From the NCBI RefSeq assembly GCF_003991225.1, contig NZ_JTFC01000010.1, forward strand, positions 1-62,608: 62,608 bases of DNA, read 5' to 3'. The notes below the pieces were generated by a model. It had not been told where the DNA came from. It was given only the letters and a program-made list of their open reading frames with translations, and did not search any database. Of the stretch, positions 27,655-37,583 are shown piece by piece. This DNA is from Candidatus Kurthia intestinigallinarum. GTDB taxonomy: Bacteria > Bacillota > Bacilli > Bacillales_A > Planococcaceae. Numbering within the stretch: the first letter of the stretch is position 1; each line of letters begins with the position of its first letter. Both the position numbers and the translations under genes were made by a program.

Positions 27655-28854
27655 ATGCGAGAAACTATTACATTAACGATTGACCCCGAGTACGCTGGAG
27701 ATTTAAAGAAAGGCTATCCACTTGTTCTACGTAAAGCAGTAACAGATGCGGATATGGCCCGTTTAGAAGAAGGCGATATTATCGAAGTAGTCGACCACCA
27801 CAAGCGCTTTATTGGTAAAGGCTATCACGGCAATCAAAATAAAGGAATTGGCTGGGTACTATCGACAAAAGAAGACCAAGAATTAGACCAAGCATTCTTT
27901 ACAAAAAAAATTAACAAGGCACTTGCACTACGTAAAGACTTCTTCAACAATGACGATACAAATGCCTTCCGCGTTTTTAATGGCGAAGGCGATGGCATCG
28001 GTGGTTTAACAATTGACTACTTTGATGGCTATTACATGATGAGCTGGTATAGCGCAGGTATTTATTCATTCCGTGAATTTGTTATCGAAGCATTAACAGA
28101 GCTTACACAATTCCATGCATTATATGAGAAAAAACGTTTCGATACGAAAGGCATGTATATGGAACAAGATGATTTTGTAGCAGGTACACCTGGCGATTTC
28201 CCAATCATCATTAAAGAAAATGGCATCAACTACGCAGTCGATTTAAATGACGGTGCAATGACAGGTATTTTCTTAGACCAACGCGATGTACGTCGTACGA
28301 TTCGTGATAAATATGCGGCTGGCACAAATATGTTAAATACATTCTCATACACAGGTGCTTTCTCTGTTGCAGCTGCAATCGGCGGCGCAAACAAAACAAC
28401 AAGCGTAGACTTAGCTTCTCGTAGTCTAGGCAAAACAATCGAACAGTTTTCAATCAATGGTATCGATTTTGAAGAGCAAGATATTAAAGTAATGGACGTG
28501 TTCCACTACTTCAAATATGCAGCGCGCCATGAAATGAAATTCGATTTAGTTGTATTAGATCCACCAAGCTTCGCACGTACGAAAAAAATGACATTCTCTA
28601 CCGCAAAAGACTATCCAAAATTATTAAAAGATGCGATTGCGATTACAGAGAAAAAAGGCTTCATCGTCGCTTCAACAAACAATGCAAGCTTTGGTATGAA
28701 GAAATTCAAATCATTCGTAGACCAAGCATTTAAAGACACAAATACTAAATATAAAATCGTTGAACAATTTGGCTTACCAAAAGATTTCCGTGCAACACGT
28801 GAATTCCCTGAGTTCAACTATTTAAAAGTTGTCTTCATTCAAAAACTTTCATAA
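27655..28854 (+). CDS. Class I SAM-dependent rRNA methyltransferase (RlmI-like)
   Basis: The 399-residue protein has an N-terminal PUA-like domain (about 1-75), a central region with FRVFNGEGDGIGGLTIDYF, and a Rossmann methyltransferase domain with LNTFSYTGAFSVAAA (SAM site) and VVLDPPSFAR (DPPSF motif). This architecture is that of RlmI, which makes m5C1962 in 23S rRNA; the Bacillus relative is YwbD. The ATG at 27655 follows GAAGGATG. Target base is inferred. Confidence 0.88.
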   Translation: MRETITLTIDPEYAGDLKKGYPLVLRKAVTDADMARLEEGDIIEVVDHHKRFIGKGYHGNQNKGIGWVLSTKEDQELDQAFFTKKINKALALRKDFFNNDDTNAFRVFNGEGDGIGGLTIDYFDGYYMMSWYSAGIYSFREFVIEALTELTQFHALYEKKRFDTKGMYMEQDDFVAGTPGDFPIIIKENGINYAVDLNDGAMTGIFLDQRDVRRTIRDKYAAGTNMLNTFSYTGAFSVAAAIGGANKTTSVDLASRSLGKTIEQFSINGIDFEEQDIKVMDVFHYFKYAARHEMKFDLVVLDPPSFARTKKMTFSTAKDYPKLLKDAIAITEKKGFIVASTNNASFGMKKFKSFVDQAFKDTNTKYKIVEQFGLPKDFRATREFPEFNYLKVVFIQKLS

Positions 28855-28880
28855 GTTAAATACGAGGCCAATATAAACGA

Positions 28881-28920
28881 AAAAACACGTTCAAAGTATC
28901 ATTTTTGAACGTGTTTTTTT
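28881..28920. terminator. Bidirectional terminator
   Basis: AAAAACACGTTCAAA / TTTGAACGTGTTTTTTT, between the convergent methyltransferase and subtilase genes. Confidence 0.88.
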
Positions 28921-28977
28921 AATAAAAATAAATAAATGCGCCTGCGCTGTTTCTAGAAGAATATTAAGGGATGTATT

Positions 28978-30807
28978 TTAAAGTTCAAAATAAATGATGA
29001 TATGCTTATCAATCATTTTGTTTTTCGTCGTTTTTACGTTATTACGTTCGAGCACGAAGGCATAGCGCCCGGGCTTCGCATTCGCTGGTAGCTTTAAGCG
29101 AAGTATCTTACTATCAACTTTACTGACCTTATAGCCAGATACGGTTGCCCCGCTTCGTTTCAATCGATAGCTCGATGATTTAACCGATTTTAATGCCGTC
29201 GAAAATTTAATATCGCTATATCCCTTTGCAGGCATTTTATTCAAATTACTCACTTTCACAAACGATGCCGTCGTTTTATCCTTTGATAAAACAACGGCAT
29301 GTTTTTTTGTAGCGGCAGTACGCATTTTTTTACGCTTCGACTGACTTAATTCATCGCTTAAACTATATAGCTTTGAATAATCATCGCGCATATCTGCTTT
29401 TGCTAAATTCGAAAATAAGGACTGCATCGATTTTTTATGACGATCAAGGTATTCTTTAGAAGCCGTCTTTTTTGCGGTACGCACAACAATGCCCTTTGCC
29501 TTTTTCGCTTTCTTGCCTGCCGTACTCACCGGTATCACTTCGATTTTATGCTTAGAATTCGTTTTAAGCTTCGTAATTCTATACGTCGTATTTGTTGTTG
29601 TTTTCACACGTTTCCCATCAACATATAGCTCATATTTAGCAATCGGCACCGTGACATTTTTCGGCATACTGTACTGAATACGCACCTCATTTTTTCCGAT
29701 ATAATCTGTCTTTAATGTACTAAGGGGTTGAGGTGCTTGTAATGTATACGAGATAAGTCCGTAGCCATATAGATTATCTCGCCCGGCACTCCCTAAATCC
29801 TCGGTATAATTACGTAAATAGCTACGAAGCTTTGCTGTCGACCATGTAGGATACTGCTGCTTGAGTGTTGCGATTCTCGCCGTGACATGTGGTACCGCAA
29901 AAGATGTACCACTATACAATTTATTTGTTAGGCTCGGTATTTTTTCACCTGGTGCAACAAATTCGAGTTCCTTACCCCCATTTGAAAAATCAGCATGTTC
30001 TTTTTCCTTATTAATTGCGCCTACTGCGATAACTTCCTTATAGGCTGCGGGATAATTAATGGGTTTTTTCGAATAGTCATTCCCAGCCGCAGCGACCATC
30101 GTGATGCCTGCTTTTTCAGCAGCTTGTACCGCATTATGTAGCAATTGATAATCCTTTTTTGTGCCAAGCGACATATTTAATACGTCTAAGTCATTATCAA
30201 TCGCCCAATCAATACCTGCTAAAAAGTCAGATACAGAGGCTTCATTGTCATCATCAAAAATTTTAATACTATATAAATCCATATTCGGCGCAATGCCTGG
30301 TAAATATTCATTCGTTGAGGCTAAAATATTTGCGACCATCGTTCCGTGATTTCGAATATCTCGGTATGCATCACTATCAACGAGGGTGATACGATGTACT
30401 TTTTCTAAGCCTGATTGCCAGTTAACACCTGTATCGAGCATCCCTACTTTCATATTTCCCGCCGTTAAATCATGACTCCATGCATACGTAGTATTTAATA
30501 ATGCTAAATTCCAAGGGATATCCTCACTAAGCGTGTTGAGCTCGATATCACGTGTTTCAACGAGCGCAATATGTGGATCTTTCTTCAATTGTTTCAGCTG
30601 TGTTGCTGTAAAATCACCTTCAACTGTCTTTAAGTTTTCATAATGATTCTCTATCCCTCTATGGTTCTGTTGAATGTTCGCTAATCCTGTTGCATCATTA
30701 TATATCACAATGGCCGTCTGTTCCTTTGCGCTTGCTTGTGATGTCATAAAGAACACACTACAAACCGCTAAAAAACAAATGACACTCCATTGATAAAAGC
30801 TTTTCAT
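28978..30807 (-). CDS. Secreted subtilisin-like serine protease (S8 family)
   Basis: The 609-residue protein has a signal peptide (to about ASA, residue 27), an inhibitor-like propeptide region (about 30-90), and an S8 domain with Asp125 (MLDTGVN), His154 (NHGTMVA), oxyanion Asn243 (AAGND) and Ser302 (SGTSFAVPH). It is followed by a fibronectin-like domain (about 365-440) and a Lys/Ser-rich C-terminal region of about 150 residues. It has no LPxTG or membrane anchor. GGTGGAGAAT precedes the ATG at 30807. It probably degrades extracellular protein or matures surface proteins. Confidence 0.92.
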   Translation of the reverse strand: MKSFYQWSVICFLAVCSVFFMTSQASAKEQTAIVIYNDATGLANIQQNHRGIENHYENLKTVEGDFTATQLKQLKKDPHIALVETRDIELNTLSEDIPWNLALLNTTYAWSHDLTAGNMKVGMLDTGVNWQSGLEKVHRITLVDSDAYRDIRNHGTMVANILASTNEYLPGIAPNMDLYSIKIFDDDNEASVSDFLAGIDWAIDNDLDVLNMSLGTKKDYQLLHNAVQAAEKAGITMVAAAGNDYSKKPINYPAAYKEVIAVGAINKEKEHADFSNGGKELEFVAPGEKIPSLTNKLYSGTSFAVPHVTARIATLKQQYPTWSTAKLRSYLRNYTEDLGSAGRDNLYGYGLISYTLQAPQPLSTLKTDYIGKNEVRIQYSMPKNVTVPIAKYELYVDGKRVKTTTNTTYRITKLKTNSKHKIEVIPVSTAGKKAKKAKGIVVRTAKKTASKEYLDRHKKSMQSLFSNLAKADMRDDYSKLYSLSDELSQSKRKKMRTAATKKHAVVLSKDKTTASFVKVSNLNKMPAKGYSDIKFSTALKSVKSSSYRLKRSGATVSGYKVSKVDSKILRLKLPANAKPGRYAFVLERNNVKTTKNKMIDKHIIIYFEL

Positions 30808-31043
30808 ATTCTCCACCATTTCATTTTAGTTGTTCTAACTATAACGTATTTCACCCCAATTGTTGAATGGTTCATTGTTCGCTCAAATTTTTATACGTTG
30901 AGATAGCTTAATTTTAGGTATTCTCAGCTAAAGACAAAACATGCTAAGCTAAATCTCAAATGTGCAATGTTTTGAAGTCTGTTCTATAATAGAAATTATT
31001 GCACTAACAACTGGGACATTTACATATGAGAAGGGATTTTACA

Positions 31044-31517
31044 TTGAAGAACAAAAATTTCAAAATTCGTCTAAATGGTTGGTCGGCACTAGTCATTATT
31101 TTACTAGGGCTCGTATTATTTGTTGGCGCGATCGTATTCATTCCGTTATTCGTAATGTTCGGTCTCTACAACATTCTTGCAAAATTTGATTTTGCCCATA
31201 TCGATTTATTCGAATCTTTTTGGCATGATATAACGTATTTTGGCGGATTTATTTTATTACTTGTAATTTTAGTATTTGCACTCGATTTTTTAACGTTATT
31301 TATTCTTGCAGCATTTAAGATTCAAATTACGACACTTGTGGATCTTTTAAGTATTATCGTACAAATGGTCATTTCAATTGGCCTTTTCCATCGGTTTGTT
31401 TTGCCCTACTTTGATCGCATTTCGATTGAATGGCCGGGTCTCATCATTTTATTTATCTTGCTTTATGGCATCATCGCCATCTTTAGTTACGAGAAAAAAA
31501 CACCGATAGAATCATAA
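31044..31517 (+). CDS. Small integral membrane protein, unknown function
   Basis: The 157-residue protein has four strongly hydrophobic segments (about 15-45, 65-92, 96-118 and 132-148). I do not recognise a family. The TTG at 31044 is chosen because AGAAGGGA lies 7 bp upstream; an ATG six codons earlier (31026) overlaps that site. A -10-like TATAAT (30985-30990) lies upstream, with no good -35. Confidence 0.6.
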   Translation: MKNKNFKIRLNGWSALVIILLGLVLFVGAIVFIPLFVMFGLYNILAKFDFAHIDLFESFWHDITYFGGFILLLVILVFALDFLTLFILAAFKIQITTLVDLLSIIVQMVISIGLFHRFVLPYFDRISIEWPGLIILFILLYGIIAIFSYEKKTPIES

Positions 31518-31559
31518 AAAAAGAAGGCACCGCGCTTTGGCACGATGCCTTCTTTTTTA
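31515..31559. terminator. Bidirectional terminator, short GATGCC-type hairpin
   Basis: AAAGAAGGCACCGCGC / GCACGATGCCTTCTTT flanked by A and T runs, between convergent genes. Related to the hairpin at 26467. Confidence 0.85.
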
Positions 31560-31561
31560 GG

Positions 31562-32179
31562 TTATTGATTAATGTACAACTCAAACACATCGCCGTAGTC
31601 CACGCGTTTGTATTCCTTTTTATGCTCGACTAACCAGCTATTTGAAAAGCGTGTAATTTGCTCAAATGACTGCGAAGGCGTCACCGTACCCGCAGAGCTG
31701 TTACGCCCTACCGCAGAAGCCGCTAAATTTAAACTCTGCTGTGCGTATTCCATTTTAATCGTGTTATTATACATGATTGTTGAAATCTCATGTAATGCTT
31801 TATATAAATCTTTAATTTCTGTATCGAATTTTTTATGAATGTCGATCGACACCGGCACACCCGCTACGGTAAATTTAATTTCTACATCTAAATCAATTGT
31901 ACCGGCTGTTTCAAGTGTCACATCTGTAAAGGTTGTTGTCTCATAGTCATAGCGACGAAGGGTACGCTTTTTACTCATCGCACTCGTACCATCAACGTGA
32001 ATTAATGCTAGGTTTGTGAAGCAGTACTCATCGGATTTTGTTTTAATTAGAAAATAGATTTTTTCCTGTTTTTCATGTTTTACAAAATCATCTGATTCCG
32101 TTTTATCGAAATCCTCTCTTGGTACGACAATCCCAATATCTGATAAACCTAACGCATCTGAAGCCATTTTCTTAAACAT
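31562..32179 (-). CDS. yvbH: YvbH-like protein with bacterial PH domain
   Basis: The 205-residue product starts MFKKMASDALGLSDIG and continues with IYFLIKTKSDEYCFTNLALIHVDG, very close to Bacillus YvbH. The N-terminal ~130 residues are a bacterial pleckstrin-homology domain; the C-terminal helix region belongs to the YvbH family. Function is unknown and probably cytoplasmic. GGGGGAATTAG precedes the ATG. Confidence 0.85.
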   Translation of the reverse strand: MFKKMASDALGLSDIGIVVPREDFDKTESDDFVKHEKQEKIYFLIKTKSDEYCFTNLALIHVDGTSAMSKKRTLRRYDYETTTFTDVTLETAGTIDLDVEIKFTVAGVPVSIDIHKKFDTEIKDLYKALHEISTIMYNNTIKMEYAQQSLNLAASAVGRNSSAGTVTPSQSFEQITRFSNSWLVEHKKEYKRVDYGDVFELYINQ

Positions 32180-32284
32180 CTAATTCCCCCATTCATGTTG
32201 TTATTATTCTTTACCCCGAAATCTATCAAAAGGTTTCATTTTTTTTGGCGCTTTCTCTATACTGAAGAAAAAGGTGGGATTACG

Positions 32285-32977
32285 ATGACAGAGCATACGA
32301 TTTTAATTGTTGATGATGAACCTGAAATTGCATCATTACTTGAACGTGTTTTACATAAAGAAGGCATGCCTCATACCGTCACAGCAAGCTCGGTAGCAGA
32401 GGGCTATACTCAATTTAAGCAGGCAGGTCCCTCTCTCATGCTGCTCGATATTATGTTACCAGACGGCGAAGGGTATGAGCTATGCAAAAAAGTACGCGAA
32501 GAATCCAATATTCCGATTTTATTCATGTCTGCAAAAGATGAGGAAGTTGATAAATTACTCGGACTTGCAATTGGCGGCGATGATTATATTACAAAGCCTT
32601 TTAGCCCAAAAGAGGTCGCTTACCGTGTGAAGGCACATCTACGCCGTCTCGGCTATCGTGAGCAAGAGCCACAAGTCATTCAGGTAGGGCCCTTCACGAT
32701 GGATGCCGCTGAAACGAGTGTGACGAAAAATAATCGTGCACTCGATTTAACCGCTAAAGAAATGGGCTTGATGGCATTATTTATGCATCACCCAAATCAA
32801 ATTTTAAGTAAGGAAACCTTATTTGAACGTGTGTGGGGTGAAAATTTTTTTGGCTCTGACAATACAATGATGGTCCATATTCGTCGTCTGCGTGAAAAAA
32901 TCGAGGATGAGCCCTCAAAGCCACAGCATATTATTACTGTAAAAGGACTTGGCTATAAATTCGTACAAGGGAGCTGA
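32285..32977 (+). CDS. OmpR/PhoB-family response regulator
   Basis: The 230-residue protein has a complete receiver domain (acid pocket VDDEP, phosphoacceptor Asp55 in LLDIMLPDG, Lys104 in YITKPF) and a C-terminal winged helix (about 130-228, with IRRLREKIEDEP and GLGYKF). It should activate or repress genes when phosphorylated by the histidine kinase that begins 4 bp after its stop. The ATG at 32285 follows AAGGTGGGA. Regulon unknown. Confidence 0.93.
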   Translation: MTEHTILIVDDEPEIASLLERVLHKEGMPHTVTASSVAEGYTQFKQAGPSLMLLDIMLPDGEGYELCKKVREESNIPILFMSAKDEEVDKLLGLAIGGDDYITKPFSPKEVAYRVKAHLRRLGYREQEPQVIQVGPFTMDAAETSVTKNNRALDLTAKEMGLMALFMHHPNQILSKETLFERVWGENFFGSDNTMMVHIRRLREKIEDEPSKPQHIITVKGLGYKFVQGS

Positions 32978-32981
32978 TACG

Positions 32982-34394
32982 ATGCGCTGGAAAATTGCGA
33001 GTCGCTTTTTATTATCGACCATTATCATCGTCATTATCGTCCTTGTTGTAAATACGATTATTGGCATTAGTCTTATTTGGTATCAGGCCACACAAGAACA
33101 ATTCAAAAATACACCAGAGCAATTTACGCGCCAGCTAGCGAATGAAATTTCTGGTAGCAATGAAACCATTTTTCTCTCACCAGCAGGGAAAAAACGTCTT
33201 GATGAACGAAACGCCTGGCTACAAGTACTTGATGATAATGGTAATGAAATTTATCGCTACCGGGTTGCCAAGGAATTTCCAAAGCATTACAGTCCAAATG
33301 CATTAATTAATAACTATAAAAACCGCATTGTCGCAGATACGACACTTTATATTAGTGAAACAAAAAAGGGGCAAAGCTATTTTGTTGGTATTAAAAATTC
33401 AAACGTTCAGCGTAGCGTTTTTACGTTTGATATTCAAACCGCCGCGCTCATAATTGGGCGTTACTTACTCATGTTTTTATTTGTCGATATTTTAATTGCA
33501 CTCTTGATTGGCGTCTTTTTCGGTCAAAAGCTCACAAAACCACTGCATCAATTAATCGAGGGTATTAGTACTTTACGCAAACGTAACTTCACACAAATGC
33601 CAGTGAAAAGCAGTGTTTATAAGGAAGTTTTTGATAATATGAATGAGCTATCAAATACGCTAGATATGTATGAAAAAGCACAGCAGCAGCACGAGAAAAT
33701 GCGTGATGAATGGATTAGTAATATTTCACATGACCTAAAAACGCCACTTGCATCCATTCAAGGTTATGCAGAGCTACTTGAATATGCCAATACACCTGAA
33801 GAGGTCGCTGAATACAGCCAGATTATTACGCAAAAATCGCATTATATGAAAGAGCTACTCGACGATTTGAATTTAACAATGAAGCTACGTAATAATGCCC
33901 TGCCGCTTCAATTAAAGGAAACGAATCTCGTACCCTTTAGTCGTGAAATCGTCATTGATGTATTAAATGATGAGGCATTTGTGGCGCGCTCACTTGACTA
34001 TCAAGTAGCGGATGACGTGATTATGACAACGATTGACCAAAAGCTAATGAAACGCGCATTATTAAACTTTATTGATAATGCATTTATCCACAATGATAAA
34101 GCGGTCAATGTAACTGTTAGTGTTTCAAAAAGTTATCCACAGGAAATTTTAGACGATGAAAAGTTATCCACAATGCGTGCCTGCATAATGATTCAAGATA
34201 CAGGTAAAGGCATCCCTGAAGATGAGCTGAATAATATTTTCGAACGCTATTACCGTGGTACGAATACGACAAATACACGTGGTACCGGACTTGGGACGGC
34301 GATTGCGCGTGATATTGTCGAGGCACATGGTGGTCGCGTTGTACTCCGCAGTGAACGAGGTAAAGGGACGACCATTTTTGTGTTACTTCCTTAA
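32982..34394 (+). CDS. Sensor histidine kinase
   Basis: The 470-residue kinase has a membrane helix (about 9-34), an extracellular sensor (about 35-150), a second helix (about 155-180), HAMP (about 182-235), HisKA with His250 (SHDLKTPLASIQGYAELL) and an HATPase domain with N-, G1- and G2-type boxes (DTGKGIPEDE, GTGLGTA). It works with the response regulator just upstream. The large sensor loop and HAMP set it apart from the short Bce-type kinases, so it is probably not the partner of the ABC module at 35.3-38.3 kb. The ATG at 32982 follows AGGGAGCTG. Confidence 0.92.
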   Translation: MRWKIASRFLLSTIIIVIIVLVVNTIIGISLIWYQATQEQFKNTPEQFTRQLANEISGSNETIFLSPAGKKRLDERNAWLQVLDDNGNEIYRYRVAKEFPKHYSPNALINNYKNRIVADTTLYISETKKGQSYFVGIKNSNVQRSVFTFDIQTAALIIGRYLLMFLFVDILIALLIGVFFGQKLTKPLHQLIEGISTLRKRNFTQMPVKSSVYKEVFDNMNELSNTLDMYEKAQQQHEKMRDEWISNISHDLKTPLASIQGYAELLEYANTPEEVAEYSQIITQKSHYMKELLDDLNLTMKLRNNALPLQLKETNLVPFSREIVIDVLNDEAFVARSLDYQVADDVIMTTIDQKLMKRALLNFIDNAFIHNDKAVNVTVSVSKSYPQEILDDEKLSTMRACIMIQDTGKGIPEDELNNIFERYYRGTNTTNTRGTGLGTAIARDIVEAHGGRVVLRSERGKGTTIFVLLP

Positions 34395-34530
34395 AAAATA
34401 GGCTGGGACAAAACATGTCATTTTTTTTAGCGTTCGCAACGAAAAACCGGAACCGCACCACAGCGCGATTCCGGTTTTTCTTATGCTCATAGGAGAGGTT
34501 TTTTTATACGTATGTCATAGCCTCTTTTTC
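34395..34530 (-). repeat. Convergent-junction repeat, copy E
   Basis: Reversed copy with arms AGGCTGGGACA / TGTCATAGCCT and central hairpin at about 34442-34479. It exactly fills the gap between the convergent kinase and DedA genes. Confidence 0.85.
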
Positions 34531-35163
34531 TTAATTACGCTCTTTTACTTGAATTAAATTCGCATCTTTTTGACGTTTCTTTTGATACAATTTAATACCT
34601 GCATAAATCACAATGCCGATAACAATGACAATAATGACAGGCGTCATATATTCAGAGAATAATGCACTCGCCTCTTCCCAGTTTTCACCGAGCTTCATGC
34701 CTAAATAAATATAGAGCGCTGTAATTGGTAGCATCGCAGAAAACGTATAAATCGAAAATTTCCAAACACTCATTTTTGTCATGCCACACGGTACGGAAAT
34801 CGCTGTACGCACGATTGGTAAAAAGCGCGCAAAGAATGCCACACCGGCACCGTATTTATCAAAGAAGCGGTCTGCTGCATCTACTTGTCGTTCATTAATT
34901 AAAAAATATTTGCCGTACTTCACAACGAGCGGGCGACCACCGTAGCGTCCAAGCGCATACAGTGTCAGCGGTCCAAGCGTCCCCCCGACTGTCCCTGCTA
35001 GTACCATGCCGATATAATTAAACTCGCCATTTGCGACCCAAAAGCCTGCAAGTGGTAGCACAATTTCTGCTGGAATAAATTCAAAGCATAATGCTAATAG
35101 CACGCCAAAATAGCCGAGACTTTTAAACATCATGATTAACGATAAAATCAACTCTTCAATCAC
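34531..35163 (-). CDS. DedA/SNARE-associated family membrane protein
   Basis: The 210-residue membrane protein shows DedA features: FEFIPAEIVLPLAGFW near the first helix, GGTLGPLTLYALGRYGG, and the FFARFLPIVRTAISVPCG motif with its Arg and Pro. Family members (UptA, PetA) flip undecaprenyl phosphate or phosphatidylethanolamine across the membrane. The start is GTG at 35163 with GGAG 7 bp upstream. Confidence 0.9.
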   Translation of the reverse strand: MIEELILSLIMMFKSLGYFGVLLALCFEFIPAEIVLPLAGFWVANGEFNYIGMVLAGTVGGTLGPLTLYALGRYGGRPLVVKYGKYFLINERQVDAADRFFDKYGAGVAFFARFLPIVRTAISVPCGMTKMSVWKFSIYTFSAMLPITALYIYLGMKLGENWEEASALFSEYMTPVIIVIVIGIVIYAGIKLYQKKRQKDANLIQVKERN

Positions 35164-35297
35164 TAGAATACTCCAATCTTATTTTGTCGTTTCTTCGATT
35201 TTTACATACATTCATTTAGCAATGCAACTATGAACAACAAAGCACATCATGTAAATTTGATTTTTGCCATAGCGCCGCCATATATTCCTATTAAATT

Positions 35298-35328
35298 TAA
35301 AAAAGAGGCTGCATTTTCGCAACCTCCT
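35298..35328 (-). terminator. Terminator of the Yxd-like operon
   Basis: GGAGGTTGC / GCAGCCTCTTTTTT on the minus strand, immediately after the yxeA-like stop. Confidence 0.75.
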
Positions 35329-35332
35329 TCCA

Positions 35333-35689
35333 TTACTTCAATTTAGCCTGTGCTTTTTCAGGAATTTCCTCAAACTTCACTTCATCATACGACGATACGC
35401 CATCTTTTTTCACATACATTTTTAAATACGCATCTTTGCGTAAATCTTTCTGTGCCATAAACTCAAGCTCACGTTCTTTGCCATCTTCATTGTAGGCTGG
35501 TAGTTTGTAATTATAATCCTTATACACTTTACCGTCTGAGGCACGAGATTCCGATACTTCCCCGTCCTGCGTAATTTGTAAATAGTAATGATCTGCATTC
35601 ATACGATTAAAGTCAATTGTCATAAGTGCATAGAGCGCACCAAGGCAAACGACAAATAAAATCGCGATTGTTAGTAGAAATTTTTTCAT
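35333..35689 (-). CDS. YxeA family protein (DUF1093)
   Basis: The 118-residue protein has an N-terminal membrane or signal segment (about 5-22) and a small extracellular domain with DHYYLQITQDG and YNYKLPAYNEDGKERELEF, as in YxeA. The Bacillus yxdJKLM-yxeA operon pairs the same type of protein with a peptide-responsive ABC transporter; here it follows such a permease directly. ATG at 35689 is 8 bp from GGAGGG; an upstream GTG is less likely. Function is unknown. Confidence 0.8.
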   Translation of the reverse strand: MKKFLLTIAILFVVCLGALYALMTIDFNRMNADHYYLQITQDGEVSESRASDGKVYKDYNYKLPAYNEDGKERELEFMAQKDLRKDAYLKMYVKKDGVSSYDEVKFEEIPEKAQAKLK

Positions 35690-35690
35690 A

Positions 35691-37583
35691 TTATACACCC
35701 TCCGTTTGAATTGTTTGTTTTATCATTTTTGTATACGACCATACTGTTAATACATAGAATAACGCATAAATCATTGTGTACGCGAGCATCCACATGCATA
35801 CTGGGATAATTAAATTCATACTTAGTAAACTCGAAAATGCCTTTAGTGCGACTGCACTGTGAAGGATACCGATAAGTAATGGTACGAAGAAAATCACAAC
35901 ATTTTGTCCTGCAATCGAGCGACGCATGGCCTTCATTGATACCCCCATTTTATGAAGCATCACATATTTTGCTTTGTCCTCTTCTGCCTCTGTCAACATT
36001 TTAAAGTAAATGATGCTGCCCGTTGCAGCGAGGAATACAAGCCCTAAGAAGCTACCGATAAATAGTAGCACCCCCATGCTTTCAACATTTGCCTGCATAT
36101 CTGCCGGCTGACTGCTTAACTGTGCATCTTCTGGAAGTATTGTCGCCACTTTTTTCGCATCAGCCTTTGTCGCATCTGGGTCGATGACGACACGGAAATG
36201 TTGAAGTTTTGCTGATTTTTTTGCAGCAAATGTATCGTATACGTCATCAGACACAACCATTGTTGAGTACGCAAGCGCTGAGTTCAACAAATTATACGGT
36301 TTGTAATCGATGACTTTAAAATCTTCTTGCTTCGTTTGTAGCGTCATATTCGTATAGCTCGGTGAAAAACGTTCATCATATGCCGCATCAAGCGCATAAA
36401 GTTGATGCCCCTTCACATGAATTTCATCACGCTGTTGTACATTCGCTAAACGATTGTACTCACTTTCTGATAGTAATGTATACGCCATCTTCTCGTCGTT
36501 ATACGTGAAGTTTTGTTCAATTGTTTCGACAACACGGTTATAATCCGTATCCCCAACGATACGATTGATTTTTTTCGTTGTCGCCTCGTCCTGCTCGACA
36601 AACATATACGTGTTTGGATCCATTTGTTTAACAGTCGATGAAATATTGTAATACAAGCCGAAGACCGCACCGCCCGCTGTAATCGTAGTTGCGCTTAAAA
36701 TCGCAATGAGCGTAAGTGTCGTCGCATGTGCCTTCACACGATGTAATAGCTGTGAAATGGTTAGCACACGCAGATCGCGCCATAGCCATTTTTCGGATTT
36801 TTTCAGCCATTTTAACATCGTTCCTGTAAAGCTATGAAACAATAAATACGTTCCAATAATCGTTGCGAATAAAATAACCATTGGGGTTACTAAGAAGCCG
36901 AGCACCTGCCAAATTTTACTAGTCATATCTTGTAGCGCAAGGAAGTAACCAAGTCCAACTAAAAAGACGCCAATAGCTGCGATGACTGGATTGGGCTTTG
37001 TAACAGCCTCTCCTTTTGCAGAAGCATGGAATAGATCAATCAATTTAAATTGGTAAATGACGCGGTAGCCTTGCAGTGACGTCACAAGAAAAATAATCAT
37101 AAAGATGATGACTGTATTCATTACTGCCTGCCATGAAAAGGCAAACGGTGCCGCGACATCATAGCCCATTAATCGAATTAAAATCGACAACAGTCCTTTT
37201 GATGCCAGAAAGCCGATAATGATACCCGCAAGCAATGATACAGCGCCAAGTAATAAGTTTTCAAAAAATAGCATAAAGCCGATTTGGCGTTTTCGAACAC
37301 CGAGTAATGCATAGAGTGCCACTTCTTTTTTTCGCTTCTTCATAAAAAAGGCATTGCAGTAAAAAATGAAAATCGCGACAAAAAAGATTAATACGAACGC
37401 TGCGCCACTCATAAGTGAGCCGATTTTTTGTGAACTTTCAATTTCGCGTTCAATGGTGTCGCTATATTTCAATGTCACAAACGTGAAGTAAATAACAATC
37501 GAAAAAACCATCGATGCGATATAGAGAAAGTACTGCGAGAAGTTACGCGCAACATTCTTTTTAGCGATGCTAAATAACGTCAT
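35691..37583 (-). CDS. ABC transporter permease, BceB/YxdM type (FtsX fold)
   Basis: The 630-residue membrane protein has about ten segments and a large extracellular loop between about residues 310 and 510, the mark of BceB-type permeases that sense or free cell-wall-targeting peptides. The cytoplasmic KKRKKEVALYALLGVRKRQIG segment is typical of the FtsX domain. GGAGGTG precedes ATG 37583, and the gene overlaps the ATPase by 14 bp. Bacitracin-like or cationic peptide resistance is the family role; the ligand is unknown. Confidence 0.88.
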   Translation of the reverse strand: MTLFSIAKKNVARNFSQYFLYIASMVFSIVIYFTFVTLKYSDTIEREIESSQKIGSLMSGAAFVLIFFVAIFIFYCNAFFMKKRKKEVALYALLGVRKRQIGFMLFFENLLLGAVSLLAGIIIGFLASKGLLSILIRLMGYDVAAPFAFSWQAVMNTVIIFMIIFLVTSLQGYRVIYQFKLIDLFHASAKGEAVTKPNPVIAAIGVFLVGLGYFLALQDMTSKIWQVLGFLVTPMVILFATIIGTYLLFHSFTGTMLKWLKKSEKWLWRDLRVLTISQLLHRVKAHATTLTLIAILSATTITAGGAVFGLYYNISSTVKQMDPNTYMFVEQDEATTKKINRIVGDTDYNRVVETIEQNFTYNDEKMAYTLLSESEYNRLANVQQRDEIHVKGHQLYALDAAYDERFSPSYTNMTLQTKQEDFKVIDYKPYNLLNSALAYSTMVVSDDVYDTFAAKKSAKLQHFRVVIDPDATKADAKKVATILPEDAQLSSQPADMQANVESMGVLLFIGSFLGLVFLAATGSIIYFKMLTEAEEDKAKYVMLHKMGVSMKAMRRSIAGQNVVIFFVPLLIGILHSAVALKAFSSLLSMNLIIPVCMWMLAYTMIYALFYVLTVWSYTKMIKQTIQTEGV